A DNA stretch of 55,000 bases from Tubulanus polymorphus (lineage: Eukaryota > Nemertea > Palaeonemertea > Tubulaniformes > Tubulanidae): assembly GCF_964204645.1 (NCBI RefSeq), contig NW_027437478.1, forward strand, positions 1 through 55,000. The letters are read 5' to 3'. Positions 1 to 13,500 of the stretch are shown here, piece by piece (positions within the stretch are counted from its first letter, which is position 1; every line of letters starts with the position of its first letter). The notes beneath the pieces are model-generated. The model had not been told where the DNA came from, did no database searches, and saw only the letters and a list, made by a program, of their open reading frames with translations. The position numbers were made by a program, and so were the translations under genes.

Positions 1-310
1 CATAAGTCATCGTTCGTCATAAATGCCGTTCCAAAAAAAAACAGGAAACAACAAACCAAATAAATGTACAAAATTACACATTATCGCAAGTTAATGATAA
101 CCAGGAATTCGAACAACCGTATTGATACGATATCATCCACTTAGTTTTAACTAGAGAAAATAGTCAAGAATTTCACAAAAAAATTGTCACATAAGATTTG
201 AGATCATTAATAGGAACATGAAATGACCACAGCGTCAGTACACCAAATGCGAGATTCAATACAAAGATCACCAGATCTCATTCATGAGATGTTAGTTACG
301 CAGACTGAGC

Positions 311-390
311 ATGGACGTATAAACTAGATTAGTACGTCTATATATATTATACGTCTATATATATTATAGACTCTTAGTTTATACGTCCAT
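311..390. repeat. Hairpin with AT-rich stem
   Basis: ATGGACGTATAAACT (311-325) is the exact reverse complement of AGTTTATACGTCCAT (376-390). The loop contains ACGTCTATATATATTAT twice. ATGGACG occurs again just after the stem. Confidence 0.85.
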
Positions 391-548
391 GGAATGAGCA
401 TGGACGGTAGAACTACATGAAATGTAATAAATAATACAAATATAAAAACCACACACGTATTACAACGTAGATTTTAACTTGTACAACTTTTTGCTGCATG
501 GGTTAGAGATATAGCGTATTGAATGTTTATATTCCTTTTTAGGCCATA

Positions 549-803
549 TAATATGGTGGCTGATTCGGACCATACTATAAAATTTTCTGTACGGCTAGAG
601 CAACGATACAAAAATTTCCATATTGGCCCTTTTTTTGGTTTTTTTCGCGCGAGAATTCAAAACTTTTTGAAGTCTTGCGCGAGAAAACCAAAAGTTTTGA
701 GATCTCGTGCGAGAGAACCACAATGTTTTGAATTCTCGCACGAGAAAACCAAAAAGGGCCAATGTGAAATTTGTTAGTATGCCCCGAATCAGCCACCATA
801 GTA
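549..803. mobile_element. Foldback/MITE-like element
   Basis: The ends are inverted copies around ATGGTGGCTGATTCGG. Nested inverted copies of ATTGGCCCTTTTTGGTTTT and GCGAGAATTCAAAAC sit inside. There is no coding capacity. The apparent short ORFs here are frames through the stem. Confidence 0.75.
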
Positions 804-1352
804 TAAAAACACGTACAGCATAAGTTCGGAATAATAATTGTAGAAAACCATGCAAAAATTGTTTGTTTCTCATCAGTTTCATTTTCCGCACGCGTCAAAA
901 AAGTTCGTCGGTATAAAAATGAAAAAATGCATATCCCGCAGACAGAAATCTGGTTTCGTTTCTTTTTTAAACTCTCCCCTACTTTTTGTTTTTCTTCACG
1001 GTTGCTACCCAATTGTTACTTAGCAGGAGTAATTTGATAACGAAGTGCAGCTTTACATTACATCATGATACATGGTCTTTAACGCCTAAATTTCCCTAAT
1101 TAAAAGATAAAGAATAGTCGCGTGCCCTCATCACTTATGGAATTTGATTTGGAATATGGCTTATCATTTTTCTCTTTTTTTCAAAAGCAATGTAAAAATA
1201 AATAAAATATCCTTGCACTGATATATTTGATAAGCCTATATCTTACTATTAGAGATGGGATCATAACGATCATCTTTTTATCCAAAAGATCTTTTTTCTA
1301 TTTCGATATGTATATTGTTATCAATTGGGTAAAAAAGCTATTTCGTCATCAG

Positions 1353-1509
1353 GTTGAGGAAATATTGTTTAGACCGCATTTGCAATGCCCGTCTTCGGTG
1401 AACGAGTCGCAGAGATTTGAATGTACCGTTCAACTTGTTCAAGGCGTCAAAGCTAGAAAACTGGAAGTTGATCTAGATGACGGCACCGTACTGAGATTCG
1501 ACAATCAAG
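1353..1509 (+). CDS. Polycystin exon 1 (first in window): PKD-repeat segment
   Basis: It starts after CATCAG and ends before GTATCC, phase 0 in and phase 1 out. The reading includes CPSSVNESQRFECTVQL and a DLDDGTV turn, typical of the B-C strands of a PKD repeat. Confidence 0.8.
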
Positions 1510-4500
1510 GTATCCGAAAATGACAAATTTTCAGCAACTCAATCGATACTGGGACCGGTTGCTCAAAGGTTGGTTAAAATAACCGGTGGATAAGTCCCTA
1601 ACCATCGGTTAGTTAACCACAGGTTAAATTCAGTTCCTCAAAACCTCGGTTTGCCAATCGGTGGGTCAGGTTCCTTAACCAGTGGTTAAATCATTAATTC
1701 ACTCGTTGGCCCAATTTTCATATGCCCTGTCGCACTTTGAATGGAGTCTGTTTTGATTGATAATGACAGAAAAATTGAAAAAAAAGGAAACCAATTTTAG
1801 AGAAAAAATAATAATACTTGATTGAATACTTGATTGAAACGTAATGTTGTGGTGCGAATTCTATCTGTGCCTCTTCCAAGGTCCTCTCTTTCAAAATGCA
1901 ACCTTTCTCTTCTAACTTTCTAATTCTTGAGCAACCCAATTTGACCGACGGTTAAAAGTTTGACCAACCTTTGAGCAACCGTTCCTAGGTATATGAAAAT
2001 CACTCACTAACTCACTAACTAAACTCACTAACTGACAATTTGACTGAATTGCGTTGAACATACGATCAATTAAATAACGTAAAACGTCTTCAGAAAAACT
2101 TGACACATAAGTTAAGGTCTAAGTAACTACCTGACCTAATAAAGCATGTACCGAGGCGGCTAGTGCTTAAGCAAACCCATGGTCACTCAAATCCTCAAAA
2201 ATGCTATAGAGTCTAGAGCAAACTAATTCTATTGTTTTATGTTCTTTCCATTATCTGATCTAAATTGCAGAGTCAACCGTGTTCTCAGTGGGAACGACCG
2301 AATGTCCGGAAAACAATTGCACAACTGCAAGCATCGAGAAAAAGCATTATCTACTTAATGATATCATTAGATATCACGGCACCATAGGACAATATGAGAT
2401 AGACGTTGGAAAAATCGGGGATTTCACATTCGAGGTGAGGTTTATATTTTATTAATGCACGGCAATCCATCATCGATGAAAAACCGAAATCAAGGACCCG
2501 ATATCATAATTGTCTGTTATTATGATCACTTTTCATTTCTTATCTAACCTATTCAAAATTTCTCCCAAAATTGATTAGGGAAAAAGGGCGCTGAAATCCC
2601 CTAATTAAGAAACTACTTGGTTTAGGGTTTAGGAAAAATTAAGTTTATTTGAAAAAATACTACTGTTCTTCAGTGACAAATCCTGACGAGATGTAATTTT
2701 GATGGCGCTGACATTTCAAATGTTCAAAGCTTTTGTTTTTAACGATAGATTATGTAACATGAATACATAATAACCATTCTTGAGTAATTTTAGCTTTAAT
2801 GAGTGATGGATTATACTGAAATATGAGTGATTGAAAAGCGCAAATTGGAAGGAATTTTCACATCGCGTGTATATTATCGTTTAGATACAGCGGCCCAATT
2901 GCCTTCTACCTTGGAAGGTGTTTTGTCTCTATTCGTACAGTTGCATCGACCCTGTTTTAACGCAATGCTCGAAAACTGAATCAGTCTGGGCTTTGAAATG
3001 TCAGTCGCCATCGGTGTACAGTTTCCAAAAGAAAGCATGCGTCGACAGCGCCGGGAAAGTGAAGATTCAAAGCTATTTCAAGAATTACGATAAAGTACAC
3101 AGATTCTTCAGGACGGTCGTTTCTATTTCGCAATCGATATCGAAGCCCGGTAGACAGACGTTTCAGATAGTGACTGGTAACACTACCGTTGAGCCGGGCG
3201 ACGTCATCGTTGTTCAAAGCCCGAGTGTGACGCTGAGAAAGTTTCCGATCACTGCATATACCTCCGTACGCGGGAATAACGTGGCATCGAAACACTCAAC
3301 ACGCGATTACCGGATAATGGTTCAAGCTCATTTTCTTCGCGCTCTTGAAGTGCGATTCGCTCACACCTATACACCACAATCAACGAAGGATACGTTCAAC
3401 GTGACCGCTTCGGTGTTCGGCGGTGAAAATTCAACGGTGACCGTCAACGTTCTTGTGCCGATTAGAAATGTGAAGATTGATTCACCTGCCGCCGGTAGGT
3501 TACACGCAGACGATATGTATCAAATAACAGTGCAACAGCATTCATCACCAGGCCTACTTACTAACAGATACACACTATCCGTGCTAGATGGCTGACGGGA
3601 GAAATCCCACAATAATTCTGTCAAAAGATGAAAAATTCTTGAATAGAAGATTATATATGTCGAGAATTTTTATATATTCTGCTGTTTCATTTTGTTTCTC
3701 AGTACGCCTGATGATGGCTAAACGTTGCTCAAAATATATACCGATCCATTCAAGAATTTTTCATCTTTGACTGAATTATTGTGGGATTTCTCTCGTCTAC
3801 TTACAAACAGTTCATGAACTGAGAAAACCTAATTTCTTTCTTTCATCGAAGCAAAAACAAACGAAACAGTGACATTCTCGATACCGCCTCATTACGGCAG
3901 TGACGTGAAATATGTTTGGAAATTCTCCGCGAACGGTTCAGCGACGAATGAAACTACCGAAAACCGAACTACTCGTTCGTACACAAAATCGGGCACCTAC
4001 GACGTGTCTTTGAATGCCATGAATGATGTCAGTTTTGAAGGAGTTTCGGTAAGTATAAAAATGGGCACTTCCCGCCATCTTGTCCCTGCGCTCGGAAAGC
4101 AAAACAAAGATAAATTGATGCCATTTGTGGTTTGCCCACAATTGTAATCTTTTGTATATTTTTATATATTATATATTGAAGAAAAGCCGATTTGAGGGTT
4201 CAGAGACTTTCTGCCTCACGCAGAACTGACTGCTATTTGAGAGTATTTGCTACTCATTTAGAGGAGTTCTACTTCTCCCAAAAAATATCAAATTACTCTC
4301 AAAATCCGAGAACGTCTATTTTCAATTAAATCGCTATTTTTGGTATCGAGTAACCATCATTTGTTTGAAAACTTCTACGTTTAGAGATATCAGGTAACAG
4401 TCACTCACATAATCTTATATATCCCGACAAGACATTACGTCTATGTACAGTCATTTGATTGGCCAGTGGTTCGTCACACGTGCGGCAATAATATGCTACC

Positions 4501-7500
4501 TAATATGGGGATTTAGAAAGAAACTACTGGGGCCGGTCTTATAGAATTGTATTACCTTTAACCCGGGGGCTTACTTAATTCATTTTCGATTGAATTAGCC
4601 CCAGAATTAAAGGTAATACCGGTCTATAAAATCGGGCCCAGGGATATATCTTATTGGATATCTCTAATAAAGTATCGTCACGTGATCTTTACCTTTCAGA
4701 AACAAATCATAATTCAAGACGAGGTTCTGCAGTTGACGGTGAATGCAAGTAAACAATTCATCAAATTGGGTGACTCCGTTGAGGTAGCCTGGTACATTTC
4801 TCAAGGTATATACTATTGACTTATCTCTTGTGAAAAATCCCTGAAATCTTAATTAAGTACATCAAGGAATGAGTGCTCAATCTGTGCTCGGCAAAATATA
4901 GGTACTGATGTTGAATGCGTAATGACGATGGAAGCTGATAAAACGGTTAGGATCAAACCTGGAACTAATGAATCGCAACAAAGTCATAACGGTAGATATC
5001 ATAAATTTATTAGTTAATAGGCTCTCCGACAATGAAGATATTATTAATTACAAAACGATAATGCTTGATTCGATCTCGGATCTCGGAATCAGCAAATCAT
5101 CTTTGCGTTAACAGTCCGGGAGCCCAGCAGAACATTTAGCGTATAGACGAACTGGTTACCAATGACCGAAACCATTGTACATGGCAAATCTTTCAAAGAT
5201 CCATTGGTAAAAACCAGAGTCTGGCATTTCATGACTCCTGTATTTACCTCATGGGACCCGCCAAACTAGGGGTAAAAACTGATTAAAACAAAATTTTCAT
5301 AGGCACCCATCACTACCAGTTGCATTCGAACGTCTTACTAAAGTGATCTGGGCTCCTGGATTATGATATGTAATATCTCAATGTATCATAGGAATGGGCG
5401 GAACACTGGTTTATACATACGCAACACCTGGCAGCAGAACTGTAGTGGTAAACGCGACTAACATGGTCAGCTGGCAAGTGGCAAACTTCACCGCATATGT
5501 ACAGGCACCTGTTGGAAAACTGACGATGGAATCGCCAGTAAACGTGGCTGTTGATACGTCGAGAACGCTGACTTTCACGACAAAGACTGGGACAGAATTG
5601 ATATTGAACGCCACTATCGACGGCGTTTCAATAGCCGATGTTTCGTTGTTGCGAACAACGCCGACCATCAAAGGAAAAATCGTTATTCCGGGCCAGAAAA
5701 ACGTCCACAACTATACACTTAATTTGACCGTCTACAACGATATAAGTGTTTCAACAGCCGTTTCGATGATAGAAGTCGACGTGCCTTTTACGGACACGGA
5801 GGTCCTTTCGGTGGACCGTTCGTTCGCTCCGACGGCCGAGGATGTGAATGTTACCGTAGCGCCGGTAACAGCCACCCGGGTAACTGCACAATACGAGTTT
5901 GGAGACGGGACGCCGTCGGTAAACGACTGGTTCCAATCTAGCGACAATACGACCGTCTCTACGTTGCATCGATTTTCTAATCCGGGCAACTTTACGATCA
6001 AAGCTACGCTGAAAAATCCGCTCGGAAGCGTGTTCAGGGAATTCGCGGTTCTCGTCCAACATCCGGTGAGAGCGATCAATTTCTCGTCGAATTCGCCGCT
6101 CGTTTTGCAACGTGATAAAAAAACTGACTTGCTGATACCGCTAAAAGGTAAATGTTTCAGCCGAATTGATTTGTGTTTTTAAAAATTTTCTATCTAAATG
6201 AAGTGTATCAAAACTGCTAATTCGTGCAAACCAACTATGGAATGTTGACCGTTTTTTTCCAATTGTATCTATCTTACGAAACTTAACGAATCTGACGGTG
6301 ACATTTGCACCCATCCATTTTAGGAATGGTAGGGACGAACTTCATTGCTGCTGCTGGAATCCCGTTCCCAACGGATCCTATGTACGCAATTTGGGTAGAC
6401 GATTATAATCTAACAGACAACGGACCTTTCACCCTCGACGACCGTCGAATCAACTTCACCATTAACGAGCCAGGAACTTACCTGGTGCACGTGAATATTT
6501 CCAATCTAGTTAGTTTCCTCAACTACACACATCGAGTCGAGGCGGATATAAAGATAGACAGCGTCAAATCCGCCTATTTTGGAGTTAATATCGCCAAAAT
6601 CGGTGAAAACCTCAAGTTTGGAGCGACGGTTATGGGAGGATCACGGGTAAAATTGATTTTCGAATTTCAAGACGGATTGAACGAAACGGTTGACGCCGAA
6701 GTCGGCAAACTCAAGCAAGTGCAACACGCTTTTCAAACGGATGGCCAGTTTCTCGTCAACGTGACGGCGGTAAACAGCGTCAGTGTGTTATCAACGACGA
6801 ACAACATCCCGATGGTTATTCAAATCCCAATCGATCACGTGGGGTTGCATTTCATTACAACAACTAACGCCCCGATCCAGGAAATACCCCAAGGCGCCAC
6901 CTACAACGCAAAATTCCAAGTGAAACTGGCAGAAAATAAACCTTTCCCGACTAATTCAACGTGCGCGATTGATTTCGGTGACGGCGAAAATGTAACGGAA
7001 TTGATCGGCCAAAACGCCGCGCTCGGTCGAAGGAAAAGAAGGAGTTTAAGCCCTTCATTGTGCACAGTAGCTGGTGGATGCGTTTTGATAGAAATTCCAC
7101 ACGTTTATAAAAACGGTAATCCATTTCAAGTTCGGGCAAACCTCACCAACGCTGTCTCGCAGAAATCTTTGAATATTACGGCCAACATATATGCAAAAAT
7201 TGTGAACTTAGGCTTAAAGATCATGTATCTCGATCCCTATATCCCTGGATCGGATAAGTTGCGCGGTGGTTGGATGTTAAACGGTAAACCGAATGCCTAC
7301 CCGACTAGTTATGGAATCTATGGCGTTGCCACGCGCGACTGGGGCTCGCACATGCATTTAACGTGGAAATTCGGCGCAAAAACCAACGCCGTCATCTACA
7401 ATAATCTAACATCGAGTGAACACGTGTTCAACACTCCGCAGACGATCGCGGTGGAGCTCTCGGCCTCAAACGTATTGAATGCTGCCACGGCACCGGTGCA

Positions 7501-10500
7501 AACCATCGAACTGAGATATCCCGTGGGCGATATTAATCTAATCGTGGACCCAATCGTTATCAGGAATACGAGTATATCAGCGACATTGAAACTAGGAAAT
7601 AACGCCGAAGGAGCTTGCTATTATATAGATTTCAAAATTGCTACGCCTTGTCGGGAGTACATGTACGGCGACGCCGCATCCTGTCAAAGCGGCGAACACG
7701 GTTCAAAAATAGCCGCTATAGCGCCTGATTGCAAGAAATTCTTCACTGCCAATGAACGCAGTCAATATAGCAATGGTATACAGTTGCCGAAAATGAAAAT
7801 GATGACGGCCGCTTTTTATTCCGTTATACTGGACGCGGTAAACGTCGTTAGTCGTCGGACTTTACCGATCCCGTTAGTAGTTACCCGCGGGCCGTGTTAT
7901 CCCCCGAATGTCACTCTTCAAATCCCGGACGTATGCGCGAATATGCGATATCCTGACTGTGGGGACTATCGAAGATACCCAGGCGCCTTCGGCGTGCTAC
8001 GATCGGAGAGTCTCGTCGTAAATTCCGTCCCGATTCTGAATTGTACTTCGTCGAAAATCGCCAATTACACTTGGACCATTTTCAAACAGGAAAACGGCGA
8101 GTTCGTCGAGATGACCGAAGACGAGTTGAACGGTACTGTACTATCGTCTTCTAGTTTGCGTATGATTTACTTCGCGCCTCGGTTTTTCTCGTACGGGAAC
8201 TATCGGCTGGAATTGAACGTATCCATGCACGAAGAGCAGGGTATTTTCAAGGTTGTGTCTGGTGACATTTTCGTAATAAGAACGCCGTTAGTCGTCAACA
8301 TCAAAGGCGGCTACGAGACAACTATGAAATGGTTCGCTAACGTGACGGTGTCCGTCGGTGATTCTACCTACGATCCCGACGATCCGGATAGAGACATGTC
8401 GAAGTTGAAATTCGATTGGTATTGCAAAAAATACTGCGAAACTTTCGCCACATATGACCAGTATTTTAACGTGATGAGTGAAGGGAGGTTGTGTAATCCA
8501 GGGGATTTGACTCCGTTATTAGATGCGGCCAGCGCCAGCCAGTCCAGTAGACCACTCACCACCGTCGGATGTGTCAAATACGCAGATGAAATACAATATC
8601 CAGGTAGGAATTGATTCTAGAACATATAAAATGTATGTACATAATGAATGAATGTGTACTGTAATTCATAATGAAAACAGCAGAAACGACGAATTTCCTT
8701 TTAAGAAATCCGTTCTCCGTTTTGGCGCCCGCACCAAAACAACAACAAAAAAACGAATTCTCTCTAAAAATCCATCCTGGCCATAACATCTAGTGTGTTT
8801 GGTCCTTTCGACCCTTGAAAACCGATGGAACTGGTATCTTATCTACGAACAGTTAGAATTCCCTTTTTACAACTGCAGGTTTAATGTATGACGCAAAAGG
8901 CAAACGTATCGATACGGCCAGCTTCGTAGTTGATACCGCTAACTGGAACGAAGCTTTCAACTTAACGTTGAAACTCATGGTACTGAAATATGACCCGTTT
9001 TGGGGCGGCCTGAGAGCAGCGTATTTTGAGCAGTCAGTATCAGTGGTTAACGGCGACCCACCTGACATCAAAATGATGTAAGTGTTATCTTTGTAGTACG
9101 AATACAGTTAAGTCCCCTTCGTAGGACGTCTACCTTGTCCGCCGTAGATCCCCAAGCGTACGCGGCTAAATCTGACATTAATAGGCTTTAAACCTTTCAT
9201 TACAAGGGTTTTTTTTAAATTTTTTTTCAATAACAAAATAATTGCTTCATCATATCAGCCTCGATTTTAAATCTAGAAACTTTCACAAGTTACTAATTCA
9301 TCGTATTCATGATTTCTTTTGCTCCTAATTCATTATACTTTGATTTATCCTATTTGTTGTTCTGTAATTATATATCTACTAAAGTTATATTCATCTTAAT
9401 TTCTAGATCTCGTGATTTGAAAAAATTTATTTCTTCCGACATTTGATTCAAATTCATTACAACTTTTTGCTTATTTTATGCAGTCCTTCCGAGGTTTTGT
9501 GTGGAAAATACTCAAACAATAATTTTATTTTAAATACGAATTTCCGTTCCCTTCCGTTTTAAAACGTCCAAAATAGCTCATTTTTATTTTTTCCCTTCGT
9601 TCTCCCACTTTTTTGAAAAAAATCCCTACTCCGAGTAACTAAAAACGGCCTCGATATCACACATGTAAACTGTACGGAATCGATGACGTTTCTCAAAAAA
9701 AACTTCAAGACACATTTTCGGTAATTTCTGCAAAACCTTTGCGTAAATTTTGGTAATCGTTTTTGTTTTTAGATGTGTTACGAACTGTCAAACTAAAATG
9801 AATCCCAGCAGCCGATTTTCAATAGGAACGACCATCACAAATTTCCCGGGGCTTCGCGATTTCGGTTTCGAGTAAGTTTATACGACCCTTCTCCAATCAT
9901 AGGTAATGATAATCAAATCATTCGATGTTTTCCAGATAATCCGAAGTAATAGGTAACAAACTGGATAAGGCGTGAAGATACACAACATCCGTATAAGATA
10001 AATATGCGGGAGAAATCCCATAATAAATTCAGCCAAAGGTCATAAGTTCTGGAATGGAAGTGTATATTACAGTTGTGTTGTTACAGCGCACATGATAAAT
10101 AACAGTGGCCCCTACTTCGTCGGCGCCAACAAAGTAAAATGCGACGACTAAGATGGATTTTCGCGAGAACGAATGCTCAAAACACGTCTACCTATCATGA
10201 CGCAGCTCTGCAGAGACTAAGGCGCAAGGTATCCGATTGGCTATTGAACAGCTGCGAGCGCACGTGAAGGTTTAGTGATAGATGGCGCCAGTGCGTGGTC
10301 CTCAGTCTCTCGTCGCGTAAATACAATTATCCACCATTCGATGGACAATTTCCCTCAATTTGAGCAACGTTTGGGCTAAAGACTATTCGCAATCATCAGT
10401 ACGTCTGAACCAATTCGGAAGGAGTTTTGCTAATCGCTTTAGATATTTGGCTGAATTATTGTGGGATTTTTCACGTACATATACGTGTGGGATATATGTT

Positions 10501-13500
10501 GACATGAAAAATCGCATTTTAGCTGGACGTTGAGAAAAGTGAAAATCCAAGGTCACACAATCCTTTTCCAAACAATTGCGCTAAACGATTGGGCGAAATC
10601 AGTGCCCACTGGTATCACGCATGATTACATTTCTATATACCCAGCTGTAGATGGCTATTTCAACAATTTGAGAACCGATCAAGATGCGAGATACGCGCTA
10701 TTAGTGCAGTCGTGGAGGACAGCAAACCCGAAAATCAAAGGTATAAAATCATCGTGTCTATCTTACTTTAATTCGGCTTGGCTGAATGGATATTTGTGGT
10801 TTTGTCTTTAGGTCAGTTTCTGGCATATAACCTATGATGAGAGGGCGCCAAAACAGCATGATCATGGTTTCCAAATGAATGACTCTGTCAATATTTAATT
10901 TCCCGAAGCGTCCACATACTGATATTCACTACTGCACACTAGCTTCATCAGAAAACAAAATCAGTTTAAGAGAGCTACGTCTTTCTCTTAGGGCCTAAAT
11001 GTTCCTTTTTTGCATCTGCTTGTGCCCTTTTGAAATGGTGTCTGTATTGAAATCTTGGACCGCTAGTATCTTCGGTCTAGAAGGCCCTAGGAAGAGATAG
11101 CAAACTAGTCGGCGGACGTTTGGTTCATGTGATTGGAAATTTATACGAGGTTTAATACGTCATTCTCAACTCCAAACATGAGAATCTTAACTGATAACTT
11201 AGTTGACCTCAGATATAACTTCAAAACGGATCCTGTTAGTTTTTCTTTGCATCGATAGGAAAGGCCAGTCTGCCGTTCGAGATAAACGATACTCCGAAGG
11301 AAGGGATTTGCGGTGTGGATCCGCCTGAAGGAACGGCAATCGGTACAGAGTTTAACGTTTTCTGTAGTAAGGATTGTAGCGATCAGGACGGTCCACTTCG
11401 GTACAAGATCGCTTACAGGGTAAAGCCTACAGATGATCCCATTTGGATTTACGACGGTGAGATATGATATTTAAAACACTTTTTCCACGAAAAAGATTCT
11501 TCTGATATAATGACAGTGGTTACTTAAGCTGATGACCGACATTGTTCAAGCAATATAAACGTCAAATAATGGCTGCGTCGTAGCAATCATCACGAAAATA
11601 CATTTTTCTTTTGAATTAGAAACAATTGAAAATCAAGTATCATTTACAATCCCGACAATTATACTGACTGTTATTGTATTGTAGATCTATCATACGATTT
11701 TAAGATTGTAATTTCGGAGTGTAATTTTACTTAGGTTTTCAATTCAATTTCAGGCAACAACGCGACGATGGAAAAACCCTCAATGTTACCGACAGGTTTA
11801 GTGTCTAATGACTATCACTTAAATGTGACATTGCGTTGTTTAGACCGGCTGGGTGCCCTTACTGATATGTTCCTTTCAGTCAAAGTACGTCGTGATTTTT
11901 ATGAAATAAAAAACCTGATTTGTTGGTGAAAACAGATCGTTTGTACATGACGTCATCACACGTTCATTGTACGTCATGATTGGCCATTCATTCCATTGAA
12001 AATCCCGGAAAAGCAACACAATTTTAAATGTATATTTGGATTTAATTGATTTTAAAACTATTTAGTAATTTAGTTAAAATAGCTATACGACGTGGCTTGG
12101 TCGTGTGTATAGCTTGTGTCTTAGTAACAATTTAAGACAGCATGTGATTGCACGGGCATGGTCTGCATTATAGCAATTCTTATATATTCCACTTCAACGT
12201 TGTTTTCTAAATCTTAAAGCCGCGCTTTCGTAAGTCCAGCAATATAAACCACCTAATACTTTTACAGGTGCTGCCACCTACGCCTAAAACTATCGCCAAT
12301 ACTCTGTCTAAATGGTCAGTGGTTGAAGCGAAGATTCAGGATCAATTGGCGGCAGCTAATCTTGCAGGATTCGCTCAGTTCATTGGTTTATACGGCGGCT
12401 ATCTGAATAACGAAGCGGCCAGTGATGATGCACAGTTCAACGATTGTAAGCATTCTTTACACGATGGCACATAAAGCCTATTAAATATTAAACGGATCGC
12501 ATTAGTTTTAGGGTGTCCTCAAATTCTAACACGACATTGACACGGTTGGATATGGAGGTTTTGAGCCATTTGTTTTTCTTCTGTTGAATCTTTAGCAGCA
12601 TTCATATCGTTTATACGACTGGAATTATGAAATTCATTTTGATAATAAGGGATTGGAGATCTGTTATTCGTTTCTTGTTTATTTTACATAAACAGATTTG
12701 AATTCGCTGAACCAAACGTTTGATGCAGCGAATATACCACCGAGGAACGAATCCCTTCTTGCCAGACAAAAAGTGAGAGAAAAGGTAATCCAGTGGTAAT
12801 CCATTGAGGATTTCAATACCGGTATCATCCGTAACCATATCCCGTCCTACCAAATCAAGTAAGCCCTTTGTTCAGGGTTGACATTTGACCCGACATTACT
12901 GGGCTGATCTAAGCCCAATTAATGAGCACGGTTTGGACGACTGATACTAACAACTCCGACGAGGATTTGAAAATGTTCTTGGACTTGTCCCAACTGACAA
13001 CTTGATAAATACCAAAAATTTGGCATCGGTCTCACTCCGATGACGCATGATTTATTTTTCAGTATCGTGAATTAGTTGTGGGCGAATATACAGCAATAAC
13101 GCCTCCTACTATCGGCGTTTTGAACCAGCTAGCTTCAGCGTTAGGTGTAGTAACAGCGCGTCATGACGAGTTATCCATTAGAACGATTGTAAGTTGTAAC
13201 GAAACGATTTTATCTAATTGAAACCCTTTCGGTGCTGACTAATCAATACCTTCTAGTGCGGTAGCCAGTGCGGCGTACTAACAAAGTCCATTATCGATTT
13301 ATACCCCGCACTGCGGTGTAGACGCACTGAAAGGTTTCATCAAGTTTGGTTATATAAATATAGTTTATTTTCAAGAGAAGTTGGTTGGCGAGTAAAAGTA
13401 ATCGAAAAAAGAATCTCGCGGGTCGAAATTCAGTGAACCTCTTTAATACCCATTATGCTTGCGTCACTAAATAAGGTCTACAGAAAACAGTTCCAGTTTA

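Larger units (their letters stand above)
1..1352. other. Upstream intron or 5' flank of the polycystin gene, no gene seen
   Basis: AT-rich DNA without a convincing exon. It holds a short hairpin (311-390) and a foldback element (549-803), listed separately. If the polycystin gene continues upstream, as exon 1's phase-0 acceptor implies, this is intron. Confidence 0.6.

Noticed and set aside
2941-3494. Exon 3 starting at 2941
   Set aside because: The acceptor looks good, but it needs phase 2 from exon 2, which ends in phase 0. The 2891 start keeps phase. Not fully excluded.
5732-6110. Antisense ORFs opposite polycystin exon 7
   Set aside because: Out-of-frame reflections of a real exon with no domain or start context.
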